A DNA stretch of 63,208 nucleotides from assembly GCA_021776235.1 (NCBI GenBank), contig JAJFGG010000064.1:1-63208 (forward strand), in the 5' to 3' direction. Source of the DNA: Alphaproteobacteria bacterium. GTDB taxonomy: Bacteria > Pseudomonadota > Alphaproteobacteria > GCA-2731375. Of this stretch, positions 17,748 to 25,955 are shown in pieces. The translations under genes were made by a program, and so were the position numbers. The first letter of the stretch is position 1. Every line of letters starts with the position of its first letter. The notes beneath the pieces are model-generated. The model was not told the DNA's origin. It searched no databases and worked only from the letters and a program-made list of their open reading frames with translations.

Positions 17748-18008
17748 TACCACCTTGCAATGATAGGAACCCATATAGACGCCTTGCGGGCGTTTTCGGG
17801 TAGGAGCGTGCGACGTAGCGATACGGGGTATCGTCAGTCGTGTGCGACGCCGTCCGAAAACTTCCGCAAGGCGCCGTTCCGGTCGCCTCCGCGCAGCCTC
17901 GGATGGCGTCGTGAAGGCTTGACGATGTCCCACATCGTCCGCGCCTCCTCTCCTACCCGAGGCAGCGCGGAGACGATCTATATGGGTTCCTATCATTGTA
18001 AGGTGGTA
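17748..18008. mobile_element. MITE-like element, 261-bp full-length imperfect palindrome
   Basis: The ends are 31-bp terminal inverted repeats (17748-17778 and 17978-18008) with one mismatch, beginning TACCACCTT. The trinucleotide TTA flanks both sides (17745-17747 and 18009-18011), as expected of a target-site duplication. Inside, the two halves remain complementary at reduced identity, so reading frames on both strands give similar short peptides (both begin MIGTHID and end YMGSYHCKVV). Two tight hairpins stand out: CGATAC-GGG-GTATCG (left half) and CGATGT-CCC-ACATCG at 17923-17937. No transposase, so a non-autonomous element. Confidence 0.85.
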
Positions 18009-18073
18009 TTAGGTGCGTCCGTGGCGCAGCCGGCAGGATGACATTGGGAAAGGGCGTTTGGCAGGGCAGGGCC

Positions 18074-18307
18074 ATGGCGAACGATTATTATCAGCGTGTT
18101 CAACATTCGGTGCGCCGCTATCCGCGCTGGCTGCGGCTTGCCATTGGCGTACTTCTTATGCTTGGCGGTGTTTTAGGATTTCTTCCTATCGTCGGATTTT
18201 GGATGTTCCCCCTCGGTTTGCTGGTGCTGTCTTATGATCTGCCAAGGGTCCGCAGATGGCGCCGGCGTATAGAGGTATGGTGGCTGCGCCGCAGGCGCGG
18301 ACGCTAA
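18074..18307 (+). CDS. Small membrane protein, unknown function
   Basis: 77 residues from the ATG at 18074 (MANDYYQ), preceded by GGCAGGG; an in-frame ATG at 18038 lacks usable spacing. One or two hydrophobic segments (LRLAIGVLLMLGGVLGFL and GFWMFPLGLLVLSYD), then a very basic tail (RRWRRRIEVWWLRRRRGR) that should face the cytoplasm. It resembles short uncharacterised alphaproteobacterial membrane proteins containing LGxLPxxGxWMxPLGLxLL. The MITE ends 65 bases upstream and tRNA-Cys lies just downstream on the other strand. Confidence 0.65.
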   Translation: MANDYYQRVQHSVRRYPRWLRLAIGVLLMLGGVLGFLPIVGFWMFPLGLLVLSYDLPRVRRWRRRIEVWWLRRRRGR

Positions 18308-18334
18308 ATTGGCGGACAGTTTATAGCCGGGGGC

Positions 18335-18408
18335 TGGAGGCGCGGACCGGAATCGAACCGGTGTTCACGGCTTTGCAGGCCGCTGCGTAACCACTCCGCC
18401 ACCGCGCC
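18335..18408 (-). tRNA. tRNA-Cys (anticodon GCA)
   Basis: On the minus strand the acceptor GGCGCGG pairs with CCGCGCC. The anticodon arm contains CTGCAAA (anticodon GCA) and the T arm GGTTCGATTCC. The 3' end is U73 followed by an encoded CCA, as expected for tRNA-Cys. 74 nt including CCA. Confidence 0.95.
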
Positions 18409-18607
18409 AGCCGGCTTGGCGCCAAATTGAGCGCCGAGCCACCCGCTTCATAGTGCGCCTTGTTTGCCTGGTCAACGCGGCAGTTTCCTTGACGTCATCA
18501 TTGTTTTGCCGGACCGGCCCGCTTATAACAGCAGGCAACGATAATTGCTTGCTCACGGTAATGCGGCCGCATCGGAATTTCGGCGCTGCCTTTACTATGG
18601 ATGTACA

Positions 18608-19261
18608 ATGCAGGACAACGCTACCGCCCGCCAGAATATGGTCAACAATCAGCTGCTGACCAACAAGTTGACCGATGACCGCATTGCCCAGGCATTGTTG
18701 TCGGTACCGCGCGAGAATTTTGTTCCCAAAGGCCTGCGCGGCGTGGCCTACCTGGACGAGGATATCCCTCTTGAGAACGGCCGCTATCTTATGGAACCCA
18801 TGATCTTCGCACGGATGCTGCAATCCAGCGCTGTCAGGAACGATGATGTGGTGTTGGACGTCGCCTGCGCCAATGGCTATTCGACAGCGGTGCTGGCGCA
18901 ACTGGCTGCAGCCGTCGTGGGCCTGGAAGCAGATGAAGCGGCCGTGGCTGGCGCCGAAGCGCAGCTGGCTGCCTTGAACATTGACAATGCCGCTGTCGTG
19001 GCCGGCGAGTTGACAGATGGTTGCGGCGATCAAGGCCCTTATGATGTCATTTTCGTGAACGGCGCAGTGGACAAGGTTCCGGCCGCCTATGTACAACAGT
19101 TGGCCGAAGGCGGCCGATTGGTGGTCGTGGAACGTCGGGGCGAGGTCAGTCGGGCGGTCTTGTATTCAAACCGGGATGGCTTGCTTTCACGCCGGGAACT
19201 GTTTGATGCTATGATCCCCCTATTGCCCGGTTTTCAGATGCCGGATGTATTTCAATTTTGA
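18608..19261 (+). CDS. Protein-L-isoaspartate O-methyltransferase family protein
   Basis: 217 residues from the ATG at 18608 (MQDNATARQNMVNNQL). PCMT-type Rossmann methyltransferase: N-terminal NMVNNQLLTNKLTD and PRENFVP, then the SAM region VVLDVACANGYSTAVLAQL. The usual LEIGTGSGY of true isoaspartate methyltransferases is DVACANGY here, so the repair activity is not certain; many alphaproteobacterial members next to tolC have diverged motifs. Its stop overlaps a TTG of the tolC frame. The pcm/tolC/popZ/valS order is typical of the class. Confidence 0.85.
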   Translation: MQDNATARQNMVNNQLLTNKLTDDRIAQALLSVPRENFVPKGLRGVAYLDEDIPLENGRYLMEPMIFARMLQSSAVRNDDVVLDVACANGYSTAVLAQLAAAVVGLEADEAAVAGAEAQLAALNIDNAAVVAGELTDGCGDQGPYDVIFVNGAVDKVPAAYVQQLAEGGRLVVVERRGEVSRAVLYSNRDGLLSRRELFDAMIPLLPGFQMPDVFQF

Positions 19262-19335
19262 TATTGCTGTACGATATTATCGCCGGTAGTTTTCGGCACA
19301 ATTTAGGGCGGCCACGCACGTGGTCGAAGAACTTG

Positions 19336-20739
19336 ATGATGAGAGATCCTAACCGGCATCTGCACTGGCCCCTGAAACGGTGGCCAGCCGTGCGGTCTGT
19401 TATGGTGCCGGCGCTTGGCGTGATAATGATTTTTTCAGCCGCACCCGCCATGGCTGAAACCCTGTTTGAGGCGTTGGCTAACGCCTATGTTGGCAACCCA
19501 ACCTTGCAGGCGGCCCGCGCTGCGGTGCGGACCACCGATGAAAACGTGCCGCAGGCGCTGGCTGGATGGCGCCCCACGATTTCTCTCAATGCATCAACCG
19601 GGGCGCAAAACTCCCGCAGCACCGCAACGCGCGAGCAGAATTTGGTGCCGCGTAGCTATTCCGCCGATATTAGTCAATCGGTCTATGCCGGTGGCGGTAC
19701 CGTGGCCGCGACCAAGCAGGCGGAAAGCAATGTGCAGCAGGCCCGGGCGCAATTGACCGTCGTTGAACAGACCGTGTTGTTTGATGGCGTGACCGCGTTT
19801 CTTGACGTATTGCGCGATCAGGCCACGGTACAGTTGACGAAAAATAATGAAGTGGTCCTGCGCCGCCAATTGGAGGCAACCCGCGACCGCTTTGAAGTGG
19901 GCGAGGTGACCCGCACGGATGTGGCCCAGGCGGAAGCCCGCCTTTCGAGGACGACCGCCGACCGAGTGGTCGCCGAAGGTGACTTGGGCGTCGCGCGGGC
20001 CAGCTATCGCCAGGTCTTTGGCGCTACGCCCGGTTCTTTGCAGGCCGCACCGCCTCTGCCGGGGCTGCCGGCCACGGAAGCCGAGGTCCTTGCCATCAGC
20101 GACGCGGAAAACCCTTCAATCGCGGTTGCCATTCACAACGAGAATGCGGCCCGCCACGCGGTCGAGGTGGCAGAGGCTGATTTGCTGCCAACGGTCGATT
20201 TGGCCGGACAGGTGAGCCGTTCCGACGAAACATCGTTTGAAGATATTTCCAATCGTTCCGATTCAATCAATGCCATTGTCTCGGTTCCTTTATATCAGGC
20301 CGGCGCGGTTCACTCGCAGATCCGTCAGGCCAAGGAATTGCTCAATGAAAGGCGCATTGCGGTGGAGCAGACCCGGCGCGATGTTGCGGAAGCCGCCAGC
20401 GCGGCCTGGGAACGGCTGACCACGACACGGTCGCAAATCTTGGCGCGCAGCGACGAAATTCGTGCCAACACTATTGCCTTGGAAGGTGTGCGCCAGGAGG
20501 CGGAGGTCGGCTCACGTACGACCCTGGACGTGCTTGATGCGGAACAGGAACTATTGAATTCCAGCGTCTCCCTGGTGGTGGCTGAGCGGGATGAATATGT
20601 TGCTGGCTATTTTTTGCTAGCGGCGGTCGGCCGGTTGACCGCCTCGTATATTGGCTTGAACGTGCAAATATACGATCCTAGCCAGCACTACCAAAAGGTG
20701 CGAAACAAGTGGTGGGGTTGGAAAACACCAAAGGATTAA
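19336..20739 (+). CDS. tolC: TolC-family outer membrane efflux protein
   Basis: 467 residues from the ATG at 19336 (MMRDPNRHLHW). The frame is open back to a TTG at 19258, but that leader is unlike protein. A signal peptide with a KRW n-region and hydrophobic core ends about AMA-ET. The mature protein starts LFEALANAYVGNPTLQAARA and has the two outer-membrane-efflux repeats with their coiled-coil helices (Q-rich AESNVQQARAQL; later IRQAKELLNERRIAVEQ). TolC forms the trimeric outer-membrane channel for type I secretion and tripartite efflux pumps. No pump genes are adjacent. Confidence 0.93.
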   Translation: MMRDPNRHLHWPLKRWPAVRSVMVPALGVIMIFSAAPAMAETLFEALANAYVGNPTLQAARAAVRTTDENVPQALAGWRPTISLNASTGAQNSRSTATREQNLVPRSYSADISQSVYAGGGTVAATKQAESNVQQARAQLTVVEQTVLFDGVTAFLDVLRDQATVQLTKNNEVVLRRQLEATRDRFEVGEVTRTDVAQAEARLSRTTADRVVAEGDLGVARASYRQVFGATPGSLQAAPPLPGLPATEAEVLAISDAENPSIAVAIHNENAARHAVEVAEADLLPTVDLAGQVSRSDETSFEDISNRSDSINAIVSVPLYQAGAVHSQIRQAKELLNERRIAVEQTRRDVAEAASAAWERLTTTRSQILARSDEIRANTIALEGVRQEAEVGSRTTLDVLDAEQELLNSSVSLVVAERDEYVAGYFLLAAVGRLTASYIGLNVQIYDPSQHYQKVRNKWWGWKTPKD

Positions 20740-20754
20740 GGTTTTTTTCACCAT

Positions 20755-20786
20755 GACACACTAACTAATGTGTCTAAGTATAGACA
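20755..20786. promoter_or_regulatory. Overlapping palindromes upstream of popZ
   Basis: GACACA-N8-TGTGTC (20755-20774) overlaps a second perfect inverted repeat TGTCTA-AGTA-TAGACA (20771-20786). There is no U-tract after either, so a terminator is unlikely. They lie 75-105 bases before the popZ ATG and could be a regulator site or mutually exclusive hairpins in a leader RNA. Confidence 0.4.
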
Positions 20787-20860
20787 ATTGCCGTATTAGC
20801 CTTTTTCAATCGCTTCTTTTACAATGATTATGAATCACTTTCCTTCGAGGGCCATGCCCC

Positions 20861-21472
20861 ATGACTGATGCCACGGTAGACGAAGACGACGATCGGGAAC
20901 CGACGATGGAGGAGATTCTGGCGTCCATCCGCCGGATCATCTCCGACGACGAAGAAGAGGGCGAAGCTGCAACTGCCGAGGAAGAGGAAACGGAAGAGGT
21001 CGCGGAGGACGAGGTCGCCGAGGACGAGGGAGAAGTCCTTGAACTGACCGAAGTGGCACCTGACATCGATGATGTCCCGGATTTGGAACCGGAACTGGAT
21101 CCGTCCCTGGAGGGGGCGGTCGAGGAAGAGGGAGATCCGGTTCCCGTTGATGATTTCGACAATATAGAGGTTGCCGAACCAGCGCCGGCGGCGCCAGCTG
21201 CGCCAGCCGTTGCGCCACAGGCGGATCTGCACACTTTGCTGTCGGACCACGCGGCTGATATTACGACCGAAACCTTTTCCGGATTAACCGGCGCCGTCTC
21301 GGCCGCCCGCGGCATGCCCATGGGATACGCGCATCAGACCCTGGAAGAATTGGTCAAGGATTTGTTGCGGCCCATGTTGAAAGAATGGCTGGACGAAAAT
21401 CTGCCGACGCTGGTAGAACGCCTCGTGGAAAAGGAAATCGTCAAGCTGGTGGGGCGCGCAGAAAACGGCTAA
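20861..21472 (+). CDS. popZ: PopZ-family (DUF2497) polar organizing protein
   Basis: 203 residues with the PopZ layout: an N-terminal helix EPTMEEILASIRRIISDD (residues 12-29) that binds client proteins, a long acidic and proline-rich linker (roughly 30-125), and C-terminal oligomerisation helices (LEELVKDLLRPMLKEWLDE then LVERLVEKEI). In Caulobacter PopZ forms a polar matrix that anchors chromosome centromeres and cell-cycle proteins. The gene lies between tolC and valS, the usual place of this family. The linker is strongly acidic, as in Caulobacter. Confidence 0.88.
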   Translation: MTDATVDEDDDREPTMEEILASIRRIISDDEEEGEAATAEEEETEEVAEDEVAEDEGEVLELTEVAPDIDDVPDLEPELDPSLEGAVEEEGDPVPVDDFDNIEVAEPAPAAPAAPAVAPQADLHTLLSDHAADITTETFSGLTGAVSAARGMPMGYAHQTLEELVKDLLRPMLKEWLDENLPTLVERLVEKEIVKLVGRAENG

Positions 21473-21605
21473 TTGCAGCGGCTACCTTTAATCGGTCTGC
21501 CTATCGTCGGTCCGAAGATCATTTCCGTCAAAATTTTAATTGCAAGGCGGCATCGGTGTCCCAAGGGTAACTGATGCGGGGTTTGTTCTAAAAAAGGTTT
21601 CGGCA

Positions 21606-24266
21606 ATGCTGGACAAGACCTTTGTTCCCTCGGAAGTCGAGGATCGGTTATATCGTCAATGGGAGGAATCGGGAGCATTTTCCTGTGGTGCGCCCGACGG
21701 CCAGGCCGGCAACGCGCAGCCCTATGCCATAGTCATTCCGCCCCCGAACGTAACGGGCAGTTTGCACATGGGGCACGCCCTGAACAATACCCTGCAAGAT
21801 ATCATGATCCGCCTGCAGCGCATGCGCGGGCGGGATGTATTGTGGCAACCGGGCATGGATCATGCGGGCATAGCCACGCAAATGGTTGTCGAACGCATGT
21901 TGGCCGATGAAGGTTTGACGCGCCAGGATCTGGGCCGGGAAAAATTTATCGAGCGGGTCTGGGAATGGAAGGATAAATCGGGCGGAACCATCACCGGGCA
22001 ATTGCGCCGCCTGGGAGCCTCCTGTGATTGGCAACGCGAACGCTTTACCATGGACGAGGGCCTATCCAAGGCGGTGCGCAAGGTCTTTGTAGACCTCCAT
22101 AAACAGGGCCTTATTTACAAGGACAAGCGCCTGGTCAATTGGGACCCGAAGCTGAAGACGGCAATCTCGGATCTGGAAGTGCAGCAAACGGAAGTTTCGG
22201 GCCATCTCTGGCACATCAACTATCCTCTCGAGGAGGGCGGTGGAGAATATATCACCGTCGCCACGACCCGGCCTGAAACCATGTTGGGCGATACAGCCAT
22301 TGCGGTGCATCCCGATGATATCCGCTACAAGGAATTGGTGGGCAAGCATGCCATCCTGCCCTTGGTTGGCCGCCGCCTGATCATCGTGGCTGACGAATAC
22401 GCCGATCCCGAACAGGGGTCCGGCGCGGTGAAGATGACGCCGGCCCATGATTTCAATGATTTCGAGGTTGGCCGCCGCCACGGCCTGGAAATGATAAATG
22501 TCCTGGATGAAGAGGCACGCATCAATGACAACGCGCCGGAAGCCTATCGCGGTCTGGACCGCTTTGTAGCACGGGAAAAGGTGCTGGCCGACCTGGAAGC
22601 GCTTGGTCTTGTCAATCAGATCGATGAACATACCCACATGGTGCCCTACGGGGACCGCGGCAATGTCCCGATCGAGCCGTGGTTGACGGAACAGTGGTAC
22701 GTTGATGCCGAAACCCTGGCCAAGCCGGCCATCGCGGCGGTGCGTTCAGGACGGACCAAATTCGTCCCGAAAATGTGGGAAAAAACCTATTACGACTGGA
22801 TGGAGAATATCCAGCCCTGGTGCATCTCGCGGCAACTTTGGTGGGGCCACCAGATCCCGGCATGGTACGGCCCTGATGGTGAAATCTTCGTCGAGATGAC
22901 ATTCGAGGCAGTGCAAGCCGCGGCCCTGGCGCATTATGGCGAAAACGTCGAATTGCGCCGCGATGAAGATGTCCTGGATACTTGGTTTTCCTCCGGCCTC
23001 TGGCCGTTGACCACCCTGGGCTGGCCGGAAAAAACACCGGAACTGGCGCGCTATTATCCTACCGCTCTGCTGGTGACCGGATTTGACATCATCTTTTTCT
23101 GGGTCGCGCGGATGATGATGCTGGGACTGCATTTTGCCGACGAAGTACCCTTCGATACGGTCTACATCCATGCCCTGGTGCGCGATGCCAAAGGCCAGAA
23201 GATGTCGAAATCCAAGGGCAATATCATCGACCCGCTGGAATTGATCGAGAAATTCGGCGCCGATGCCTTGCGTTTTACCCTGGCCAGCCAGGCCGCCCAG
23301 GGGCGCGATGTGAAGCTGTCGGAGCAACGCATCGAGGGTAACCGCAATTTCGCCACCAAGCTTTGGAACGCGGCCCGCTTTTGCGAAATGAACGGCTGTG
23401 CGCTACGCCCCGGCTTTGATCCCGCAACGGTAACGGGCACGGTGAACCAATGGCTGGTCGGGCAGCTTAAACAGGCCCAGGATCGCATCAGCGCCGGCCT
23501 GGACAGCTATCGCTTCAACGAGGCCGCGAACGACGCCTATCACTTCGTTTGGGGCACCTTTTGCGACTGGTATGTGGAATTTTCCAAGCCCGTCCTGCAG
23601 GGAACCGACGGACCGGCCAAGGACGAGACCCAGGCCACCGCGGCCTGGGCCCTGGACGCCATTCTGCGCTTGTTGCACCCCTTTATGCCGTTTGTGACGG
23701 AAGAGCTTTGGTCCAGGACGGTTGCCGCCGGTGCGCGTGATAGCATGTTGGTATCGGCGCCCTGGCCGGACTATGGCGATGAACTGATCAATGAGGCTGC
23801 GGCGGTTGAAATCGACTGGGTAATCCGCCTGGTTAGCGAAATCCGTTCGGTCCGGGCGGAGATGAATGTGCCGCCCGGTGCCCATATCCCTCTCTTGATG
23901 AGCGGCGCCACACCGGAAACCCTGGCCCGTCTGGACCGCCAGCGGGATCTGATCACAACTTTGGCCCGGATCAGCGAGACCGGAGCGCAGAGCGGCGAAT
24001 TGCCCGCCGGCAGCGTACAAACCGTGGTCGATGAAGCCACCCTCGTGCTGCCCCTGGCCGATGTCATCGATATTGAACAGGAGCGTCAGCGCCTAACCAA
24101 GGCGCTCGGCAAACTGGACGGCCAGATCACGGGCATGGAGAAAAAGCTTGCCAACAAGGGTTTCACGGACAATGCCCCGCCCGAGGTGGTCGAAACGCAA
24201 CGCGCCCGCATGGCGGAAGCGGAACAAACCCGGGCAAAATTGCAGGATGCCCTGTCGCACTTCTGA
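21606..24266 (+). CDS. valS: Valyl-tRNA synthetase
   Basis: 886 residues from the ATG at 21606 (MLDKTFVPSEVEDRLY), which has AAAGG 8 bases upstream; an upstream in-frame ATG gives a poor leader. Class I synthetase: HMGH in PPNVTGSLHMGHALNN, the CP1 editing domain in the middle, KMSKS in GQKMSKSKGNIIDP, an anticodon-binding domain, and a C-terminal coiled coil (QERQRLTKALGKLDGQITGMEKKL). GMDHAGIATQ is typical of ValRS. Length is normal. Confidence 0.97.
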   Translation: MLDKTFVPSEVEDRLYRQWEESGAFSCGAPDGQAGNAQPYAIVIPPPNVTGSLHMGHALNNTLQDIMIRLQRMRGRDVLWQPGMDHAGIATQMVVERMLADEGLTRQDLGREKFIERVWEWKDKSGGTITGQLRRLGASCDWQRERFTMDEGLSKAVRKVFVDLHKQGLIYKDKRLVNWDPKLKTAISDLEVQQTEVSGHLWHINYPLEEGGGEYITVATTRPETMLGDTAIAVHPDDIRYKELVGKHAILPLVGRRLIIVADEYADPEQGSGAVKMTPAHDFNDFEVGRRHGLEMINVLDEEARINDNAPEAYRGLDRFVAREKVLADLEALGLVNQIDEHTHMVPYGDRGNVPIEPWLTEQWYVDAETLAKPAIAAVRSGRTKFVPKMWEKTYYDWMENIQPWCISRQLWWGHQIPAWYGPDGEIFVEMTFEAVQAAALAHYGENVELRRDEDVLDTWFSSGLWPLTTLGWPEKTPELARYYPTALLVTGFDIIFFWVARMMMLGLHFADEVPFDTVYIHALVRDAKGQKMSKSKGNIIDPLELIEKFGADALRFTLASQAAQGRDVKLSEQRIEGNRNFATKLWNAARFCEMNGCALRPGFDPATVTGTVNQWLVGQLKQAQDRISAGLDSYRFNEAANDAYHFVWGTFCDWYVEFSKPVLQGTDGPAKDETQATAAWALDAILRLLHPFMPFVTEELWSRTVAAGARDSMLVSAPWPDYGDELINEAAAVEIDWVIRLVSEIRSVRAEMNVPPGAHIPLLMSGATPETLARLDRQRDLITTLARISETGAQSGELPAGSVQTVVDEATLVLPLADVIDIEQERQRLTKALGKLDGQITGMEKKLANKGFTDNAPPEVVETQRARMAEAEQTRAKLQDALSHF

Positions 24267-24428
24267 CCGCATCCCTGCCACAGGCTCTAAACCAACGGGG
24301 ACATGCTCTTCATTTCGCAGGAAACAAGGGTGCGTGGCATAGCTAACAAATGCTTTCAAATCTTAGAGCGGGATATTCAGGTCTTGTTTCTTGAAGTCTT
24401 ATGCCCGCGCCATCTGGGAGAGTTAAGA

Positions 24429-24728
24429 TCAAAATCCCTGAAAAACCATATCAAGGGCGTTCGTGATATCGGCGAACTGGTTGGACAAATTCACAATCGG
24501 ATTTCTTAACATCGGGAGGGGAACGGAGGCCAAGAATTGCGTTACCATGACGACTTGTGTCCCTTCAATATCAAATACAGGATTGAGGCGTTTGCCCGGC
24601 TTCGGCGCTTCGTCGGTGGGCAAAAGGGGTACAACGACGCGCGTATTCAATGCATCAAGCAATTCCGCCTGGACATCCAGCAGATACCCCGCGCCGTCCG
24701 GGTTAAGGTAGACATCGAATTTCGCCAT
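24429..24728 (-). CDS. ccdB: CcdB-like toxin
   Basis: 99 residues, matching F-plasmid CcdB in length and layout: an N-terminal FDVYLNP strand, LLDVQAELLDALNTRVVVPL, then MVTQFLASVPLPML and the C-terminal helix ADITNALDMVFQGF, where CcdB has NDIKNAINLMFWGI. CcdB poisons DNA gyrase, and its last residues contact GyrA; the conserved Trp before the final two residues is Gln here. Start ATG overlaps the ccdA stop by one base (TGATG), giving translational coupling with antitoxin first. Confidence 0.88.
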   Translation of the reverse strand: MAKFDVYLNPDGAGYLLDVQAELLDALNTRVVVPLLPTDEAPKPGKRLNPVFDIEGTQVVMVTQFLASVPLPMLRNPIVNLSNQFADITNALDMVFQGF

Positions 24729-24964
24729 CAGAACTGACGGTAGCGGGCAAGAGGCAGGCCATGGGCTTCAGCCCATTGGTTGGAGCTCTCAATGGCGGCG
24801 GCGTTTTCTGTCTTCCAGCGTTCGCTTTTGGCATGGGCGATTTCCCGTCGCAGCCCCACTTCGGCAGCCCTGGAAAGATTGACATTCAAAGCTCGCGCTT
24901 CCTCCAATAGCGCTTCATCCAGGGACAAATTGGTCGGCTTTTTACGCGAGCCTGCAACAGGCAT
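24728..24964 (-). CDS. ccdA: CcdA-like antitoxin
   Basis: 78 residues from the ATG at 24964 (MPVAGSRKKPTNLSL), with GGAG 8 bases upstream; the upstream in-frame ATG lies within the promoter. The N-terminus is a ribbon-helix-helix DNA-binding domain (KKPTNLSLDEALLEEARALNVNLSRAAEVGL). The C-terminal part (ENAAAIESSNQWAEAHGLPLARYRQF) is the flexible CcdB-wrapping segment: the end, with a G-L-P-L then aromatic, matches CcdA (FVEENGSFADENRDW type) in function rather than letter. It should neutralise CcdB and repress its own operon. Confidence 0.85.
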   Translation of the reverse strand: MPVAGSRKKPTNLSLDEALLEEARALNVNLSRAAEVGLRREIAHAKSERWKTENAAAIESSNQWAEAHGLPLARYRQF

Positions 24965-24988
24965 ATTTTTTCTCCATAGTACATTATG

Positions 24989-25017
24989 AGCATAACTTAT
25001 GCGCATCGATGTGTAAA
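24989..25017 (-). promoter_or_regulatory. Candidate ccdAB promoter and operator
   Basis: On the minus strand TTTACA (25017-25012), a 17-base spacer and TATGCT (24994-24989) form a sigma-70-like promoter. A perfect 13-bp palindrome GCATAA-G-TTATGC (24990-25002) covers the -10 box, where a CcdA/CcdB complex would autoregulate. Confidence 0.55.
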
Positions 25018-25027
25018 CCGCCGATCG

Positions 25028-25885
25028 TCAGTTCACCAGCAGCCGTTCCCGATAGAAGGCATACAGCCCGCTGCCGGCGATGACGGCGGCGCCCACGATG
25101 GTCCAGATGTCGGGGACGTCGCCAAAGACCAGGTAGCCGACCACCGCGGCCCAAAGCAGCACGATGTAGTGAAAGGGCTGCAGCGTGGAGGCCGGCGCGG
25201 CCTGAAAGGCCTTGATCAGGACATAGTGGCCCAGGCTGCCAACCACGCCCAGGGAAAGCAAAAGCAGCCAGCCCGTGGCGTCAGGCGGGCGCCAGAAAAA
25301 CGGTGCCAGGACTGTCATTACCAGGGCGCCGATGATCGCCATGTAGAGCAGCGAAGTCGCGGCGCTGTCATCGGCAACCTTGCGCATCAGGATTTGATAG
25401 ACCGCCCACAGGCAGGCGCCGGCCAGGGGGATCAGGGCGGCGGGGTTGAAGACGCCGATGCCGGGCCGGACGATGATCAGCAGCCCCAGGAAACCGATGG
25501 CAATGGCGCTCCACCGGCGCGGGCCCACTTTCTCGCCCAGGACCGGCACGGCCAGGGCAGTCACCAGAAGCGGCGCGATGCCGGAGATGGCGTGGGCATC
25601 GGCCAAAGGCAGATGGCGGAAGGCGAGGATGAAAACCGCAACCTCTATCACGATGATCAGACTGCGGGCGATCTGCAGATAGGGATGGCGGGAGCGAAAG
25701 GCCGCCCGCAGGCTTTTCGGCCGGGCCAGGGCCAGGGCGAACAGGCAGAATATCAGGAAGCGCACGGACAGGATTTGCGGCACGGCGTAGTCCACGGCCA
25801 AGGTTTTCGAGATGCCGTCCATTCCGGCCAGCAGCAGCATGGCCAGGTTCATCAGAAGGATGCCTTTGAGGGGGATGTTCTGCAC
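25028..25885 (-). CDS. EamA/RhaT family DMT transporter
   Basis: 285 residues with about ten hydrophobic segments, in two homologous five-helix halves as in drug/metabolite transporters. Typical pieces: MNLAMLLLAGMDGISKTLA at the N-terminus, HAISGIAPLLVTALAVPVLGEK ending the first half and YIVLLWAAVVGYLVFGDVPD in the second. Members export amino acids or related metabolites; the substrate is unknown. It lies just upstream of the ccdAB control region and diverges from the CinA-C gene. Confidence 0.88.
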   Translation of the reverse strand: MQNIPLKGILLMNLAMLLLAGMDGISKTLAVDYAVPQILSVRFLIFCLFALALARPKSLRAAFRSRHPYLQIARSLIIVIEVAVFILAFRHLPLADAHAISGIAPLLVTALAVPVLGEKVGPRRWSAIAIGFLGLLIIVRPGIGVFNPAALIPLAGACLWAVYQILMRKVADDSAATSLLYMAIIGALVMTVLAPFFWRPPDATGWLLLLSLGVVGSLGHYVLIKAFQAAPASTLQPFHYIVLLWAAVVGYLVFGDVPDIWTIVGAAVIAGSGLYAFYRERLLVN

Positions 25886-25955
25886 GCAATTTCCTGACCG
25901 ATCTGGCGTCTGCTACGATTTGCCGGCACAATAAGGCAATACAGGGAGGATACCG

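Noticed and set aside
17745-18041. Short proteins on both strands of the MITE
   Set aside because: The similar peptides arise from the palindromic DNA. They have no ribosome-binding site or family match.
18012-18074. tRNA-like start (GCGTCCGTGGCGCAGCCGG) after the MITE
   Set aside because: It resembles a tRNA 5' half with a D-arm, but no anticodon arm, T arm or matching acceptor follows, so it is taken as chance.
24986-25897. 303-codon plus-strand frame
   Set aside because: Antisense to the EamA transporter; composition is Gln/Gly/Asp-rich as expected for the complement of hydrophobic codons.
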